Made by a program: the position numbers and the translations under genes. From assembly GCF_001425865.1 (NCBI RefSeq), contig NZ_LMDS01000005.1, positions 1,160,435 through 1,224,434 of the forward strand: DNA of 64,000 nt, read 5' to 3'. A model generated the notes under the pieces. That model had not been told where the DNA came from. It did not search any database and saw nothing but the letters and a program-made list of their open reading frames with translations. This stretch comes from Rhizobacter sp. Root404. GTDB taxonomy: Bacteria > Pseudomonadota > Gammaproteobacteria > Burkholderiales > Burkholderiaceae_C. Numbering within the stretch: position 1 is the first letter of the stretch; each line of letters opens with the position of its first letter. Below, piece after piece: positions 61,206 through 64,000 of this stretch.

Positions 61206-64000
61206 TCAGGAATTGGCTGGTTTGGGTAGCGGCTGAACGATTGAGGTCGCGGCAGGCGCTCGCTGAGCGCCGCGCCGCCGGTGCACGAGGTACCAGGCCG
61301 CTGGTATGACCAGCATCGACAGCAGCGGTGCCGTGACCATGCCGCCGACCATCGGAGCGGCAATGCGCGTCATGACTTCGGAGCCCGTGCCGGTTCCCCA
61401 CAGGATGGGCAACAGGCCCGCCATCACCACCGCGACAGTCATCGCCTTGGGGCGCACGCGCAGCACCGCACCTTCGCGAATGGCTGCCAGCAACGTCTCT
61501 TCGTTGTCAGGCTCTCCCGCAGCCAAGCGCCTGGCCAGTGCGTTCTTCAGATAGATGAGCATCACCACGCCAAACTCGGCGGCAACACCCGCGAGCGCGA
61601 TGAACCCGACAGCCGTGGCCACGGAAACGGAATGGCCCAGCGCCAGAATGAGCCAGAAGCCGCCGACCAGGGAGAACGGCACCGCAGCCATGACCAGGCC
61701 AGCGTCCGCGAACGAGCGGAACAGCAGGTACAGCAGCACGAAGATGACGGCCAGGGTCACCGGCACTACGAGCTTCAGCCGCTCGGTCGCGCGCTCCAGA
61801 TACTCGAACTGCCCGGACCAGGACACGGCATAGCCGGCGGGCATTGCCACGTACTTGGCAACCGCCGCTTGCATGTCCGTCACGACCGAACGCAGGTCAC
61901 GACCTCGAACGTCGACGTAGACCCTCCCGGACAATCTGGCGTTCTCGCTACGCAGCATTGGCGGGCCTTCTTCGATGGAGATGCGGGCCACGTCCTGCAG
62001 CAGCACGGTCGCCCCTTTCTCGGTCACGAACGGCAGCTGACGCAGCCGCTCGAGCGAGTCGCGGATTTCGCGTGGGTAGCGGACGTTGACGGGATACCGC
62101 TCGCGGCCCTGGATGACCTCGCCGACGTTGTCGCCGCCGATGGCGGTCGAAACCACAGCCTGCACGTCCGCCACCGACAGGGCGTAACGCGCGGCAGCCA
62201 GGCGGTCGACGTCCACGTCGATGTATCGACCGCCGGTCAAGCGCTCGGCGAGCGCTGACGAGACGCCGGCAACCCCCTTCACTGCCGCCTCGATTTGCGT
62301 CGCCAGACGGTCGATGGTTGCCAGGTCTGCGCCGGCGACCTTGATGCCAACCGGACTCTTGATGCCGGTGGCCAGCATGTCGATGCGATTCCGGATTGGC
62401 GGTACCCACACGTTGGAAAGGCCGGGTACCTTTACCACGCGGTCGAGCTCGTCGACCAGCCTGTCCGGCGTCATTCCCGCACGCCACTGCTCCCGCGGCT
62501 TGAATTGGATGGTGGTCTCGAACATTTCCAGCGGCGCTGGGTCCGTTGCCGTGTCCGCGCGACCAGCTTTGCCGAACACGCGCTCGACCTCGGGTACGGT
62601 CTTGATGAGCCGGTCGGTCTGCTGGAGCAGCTGAGCGGCCTTCGACACGGAAATGCCCGGCAGCGCTGACGGCATGTACAACAGGTCTCCCTCGTCGAGC
62701 GCAGGCATGAACTCGCCTCCGAGGCGCGTGACCGGAATGGCCGTCAGCGCCAGCACCGCAGCGGACGCGACCAGGGTCGTCTTGGGGAAACGCAAGACTG
62801 CATCGAGTGCCGGGCGGTAGACCGCAATCAGCAGGCGGTTCACCGGATTGGATGCTTCGTGCGGGATGCGTCCGCGGATGAAGTAGCCCATGAGCACCGG
62901 GACCAGCGTCACCGACAAGCCCGCGGCCGCCGCCATCGCGTAGGTCTTCGTGAACGCCAGCGGTGAGAACAGTCGCCCTTCTTGGGCTTCGAGTGCGAAC
63001 ACCGGCACGAACGACAGCGCGATGACCACCAGCGAGAAGAAAAGAGCCGGCCCGACTTCGACGCAGGACTCGACCACCAGGTGCCAGCGCTCCGTTGTCG
63101 TCGGCGCTCGGCCATGCTCCGCCTCGAAGGCTTCGATGTGCTTGGCCATGTTCTCGACCATCACGACCGAGGCATCGGTCATCGCGCCGATGGCGACGGC
63201 GATGCCACCTAGCGAGAGGATGTTCGCGCTGACGCCTTGCCAGTGCATGACGATGTAGGCTGCGAGGACGCCAACCGGGAGCGCGACTACCGCCACCAGC
63301 GCCGAGCGCAGATGGAATATGAAGATGGCGCAGACGACCGCCACCACGACGAACTCTTCGATGAGCTTGGAGCGCAGGTTGTCGACAGCCCGGTCGATGA
63401 GCTTGGAGCGGTCGTAGGTCTCGACCACTTCGACGCCCGGCGGCAGGCTGGGCTTGAGCGCAGCAAGCTTGGCCTTGACCGCCTCGATGGTTGTACGGGC
63501 GTTCTTGCCCGAGCGCATCACCACGACACCGCCGGCGACCTCGCCCTCCCCATCGAGCTCGGCAATGCCGCGGCGCATCTCTGGCCCGATCTGCACGGTC
63601 GCAACGTCTCGGAGCAGCACCGGCGTCGTGCCGGACAACGACAAGGGAATGGTGCGGAAGTCGTCCAGCGACTTCAGGAACCCGCGTGAGCGCACCATGT
63701 ACTCGGCTTCGGCCATCTCGACGACCGACCCGCCCGAGGATTGGTTGGCGTTCTTCAGCGCCTCCATCACCGCCCCTTGCGTGACGCCAAGCGCGCGCAT
63801 GCGGTCGGGGTCGAGCACGACCTGGTACTGCTTGACCATGCCGCCGATGCTGGCGACCTCGGAAACATCGGGAACGGTCTTCAGTTCGAACTTCAGGAAC
63901 CAATCGTTCAGCGCGCGCAGCTGGCTGAGGTCGTTCTTGCCCGTCCGGTCGACCAGTGCGTACTCGTAGACCCAGCCCACGCCGGTCGCGTCCGGGCCCA
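61206..64000 (-). CDS. cusA: CusA-like heavy-metal RND efflux pump (partial)
   Basis: About 931 residues are visible; the start lies beyond the window edge. HME-RND features: GWVYEYALVDRTGKNDLSQL, PDVSEVASIGGMVKQYQV, the proton-relay segment GGIAVAIGAMTDASVVMVEN, and many membrane helices. RND pumps of this class export Cu(I)/Ag(I) or Zn/Co/Cd from periplasm to outside. The neighbouring cusF supports copper/silver. cusB/cusC should lie upstream, outside the window. Confidence 0.9.
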   Translation of the reverse strand, partial: GPDATGVGWVYEYALVDRTGKNDLSQLRALNDWFLKFELKTVPDVSEVASIGGMVKQYQVVLDPDRMRALGVTQGAVMEALKNANQSSGGSVVEMAEAEYMVRSRGFLKSLDDFRTIPLSLSGTTPVLLRDVATVQIGPEMRRGIAELDGEGEVAGGVVVMRSGKNARTTIEAVKAKLAALKPSLPPGVEVVETYDRSKLIDRAVDNLRSKLIEEFVVVAVVCAIFIFHLRSALVAVVALPVGVLAAYIVMHWQGVSANILSLGGIAVAIGAMTDASVVMVENMAKHIEAFEAEHGRAPTTTERWHLVVESCVEVGPALFFSLVVIALSFVPVFALEAQEGRLFSPLAFTKTYAMAAAAGLSVTLVPVLMGYFIRGRIPHEASNPVNRLLIAVYRPALDAVLRFPKTTLVASAAVLALTAIPVTRLGGEFMPALDEGDLLYMPSALPGISVSKAAQLLQQTDRLIKTVPEVERVFGKAGRADTATDPAPLEMFETTIQFKPREQWRAGMTPDRLVDELDRVVKVPGLSNVWVPPIRNRIDMLATGIKSPVGIKVAGADLATIDRLATQIEAAVKGVAGVSSALAERLTGGRYIDVDVDRLAAARYALSVADVQAVVSTAIGGDNVGEVIQGRERYPVNVRYPREIRDSLERLRQLPFVTEKGATVLLQDVARISIEEGPPMLRSENARLSGRVYVDVRGRDLRSVVTDMQAAVAKYVAMPAGYAVSWSGQFEYLERATERLKLVVPVTLAVIFVLLYLLFRSFADAGLVMAAVPFSLVGGFWLILALGHSVSVATAVGFIALAGVAAEFGVVMLIYLKNALARRLAAGEPDNEETLLAAIREGAVLRVRPKAMTVAVVMAGLLPILWGTGTGSEVMTRIAAPMVGGMVTAPLLSMLVIPAAWYLVHRRRGAQRAPAATSIVQPLPKPANS

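Overview
The window is about 64 kb of high-GC DNA. Codon use, protein families and gene organisation suggest a betaproteobacterium of the Burkholderiales; this is an inference from style, as no ribosomal or housekeeping marker is present. A large conjugative element of integrative-element type sits between two chromosomal-type flanks. No integrase, replication initiator or tRNA attachment site was seen, so the element may be decayed, may carry its recombinase outside the window, or may lie on a plasmid.

Left flank (1-5647): a truncated anti-sigma-like gene, a Tat-exported YncE-type beta-propeller and a DUF305 protein, then a tight cluster of ECF sigma factor, membrane partner, SorA-type molybdopterin sulfite dehydrogenase and its cytochrome c. 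Right flank (60438-64000, minus strand apart from the remnant): a 5'-truncated, frameshifted redoxin remnant, a CusF-type periplasmic copper chaperone and most of a CusA-type RND pump.

Element (about 5.65-60.43 kb). It opens with an AlpA-like regulator and a sensing module: a LuxR-type regulator, a membrane hybrid histidine kinase and a BetR-REC response regulator. A complete VirB/D4 type IV secretion operon follows (virB1-2-3-4-x-6-5-8-9-10-11-virD4), ending in an OmpA-type lipoprotein, an LPD7-domain protein and a DUF1173 protein. From 26.5 to 37.9 kb lies cargo: an XRE-ImmA regulator, an AT-richer pair (guanylate-kinase-like protein and zinc-ribbon protein), a GIY-YIG-like protein, an MmeI-like restriction-methylase, a TIR protein and a large SMC/RecF-like ATPase. 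This looks like a defence island. Next come the mobilisation genes (relaxase and accessory protein, minus strand), divergent from an stbABC-like stability operon, with a candidate oriT between them.

The last third holds plasmid-maintenance and DNA-metabolism genes: DUF2188, a coiled-coil HTH protein, a thermonuclease, a PIN-like protein, DUF932, SSB, DoxX, YjbQ, ParB and RadC. It ends with an SOS mutagenesis cassette (imuA-imuB-dnaE2 behind a clear LexA box, divergent from a SRAP protein and DUF1810), a PD-(D/E)XK-like protein and an XPD/DinG-like helicase. The helicase end is fused to the redoxin remnant, which marks the right junction.

The best new signal is a 26-bp palindrome with arms TGCTGAATT and AATTCAGCA separated by 8 bases. 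It occurs upstream of the T4SS operon, between mob and stb, and downstream of DUF932, with a weaker copy upstream of the AlpA-like gene. This suggests one regulator controls transfer, mobilisation and stability. The second is the guanylate-kinase-like/zinc-ribbon gene pair, an undescribed cargo unit next to recognisable defence genes.
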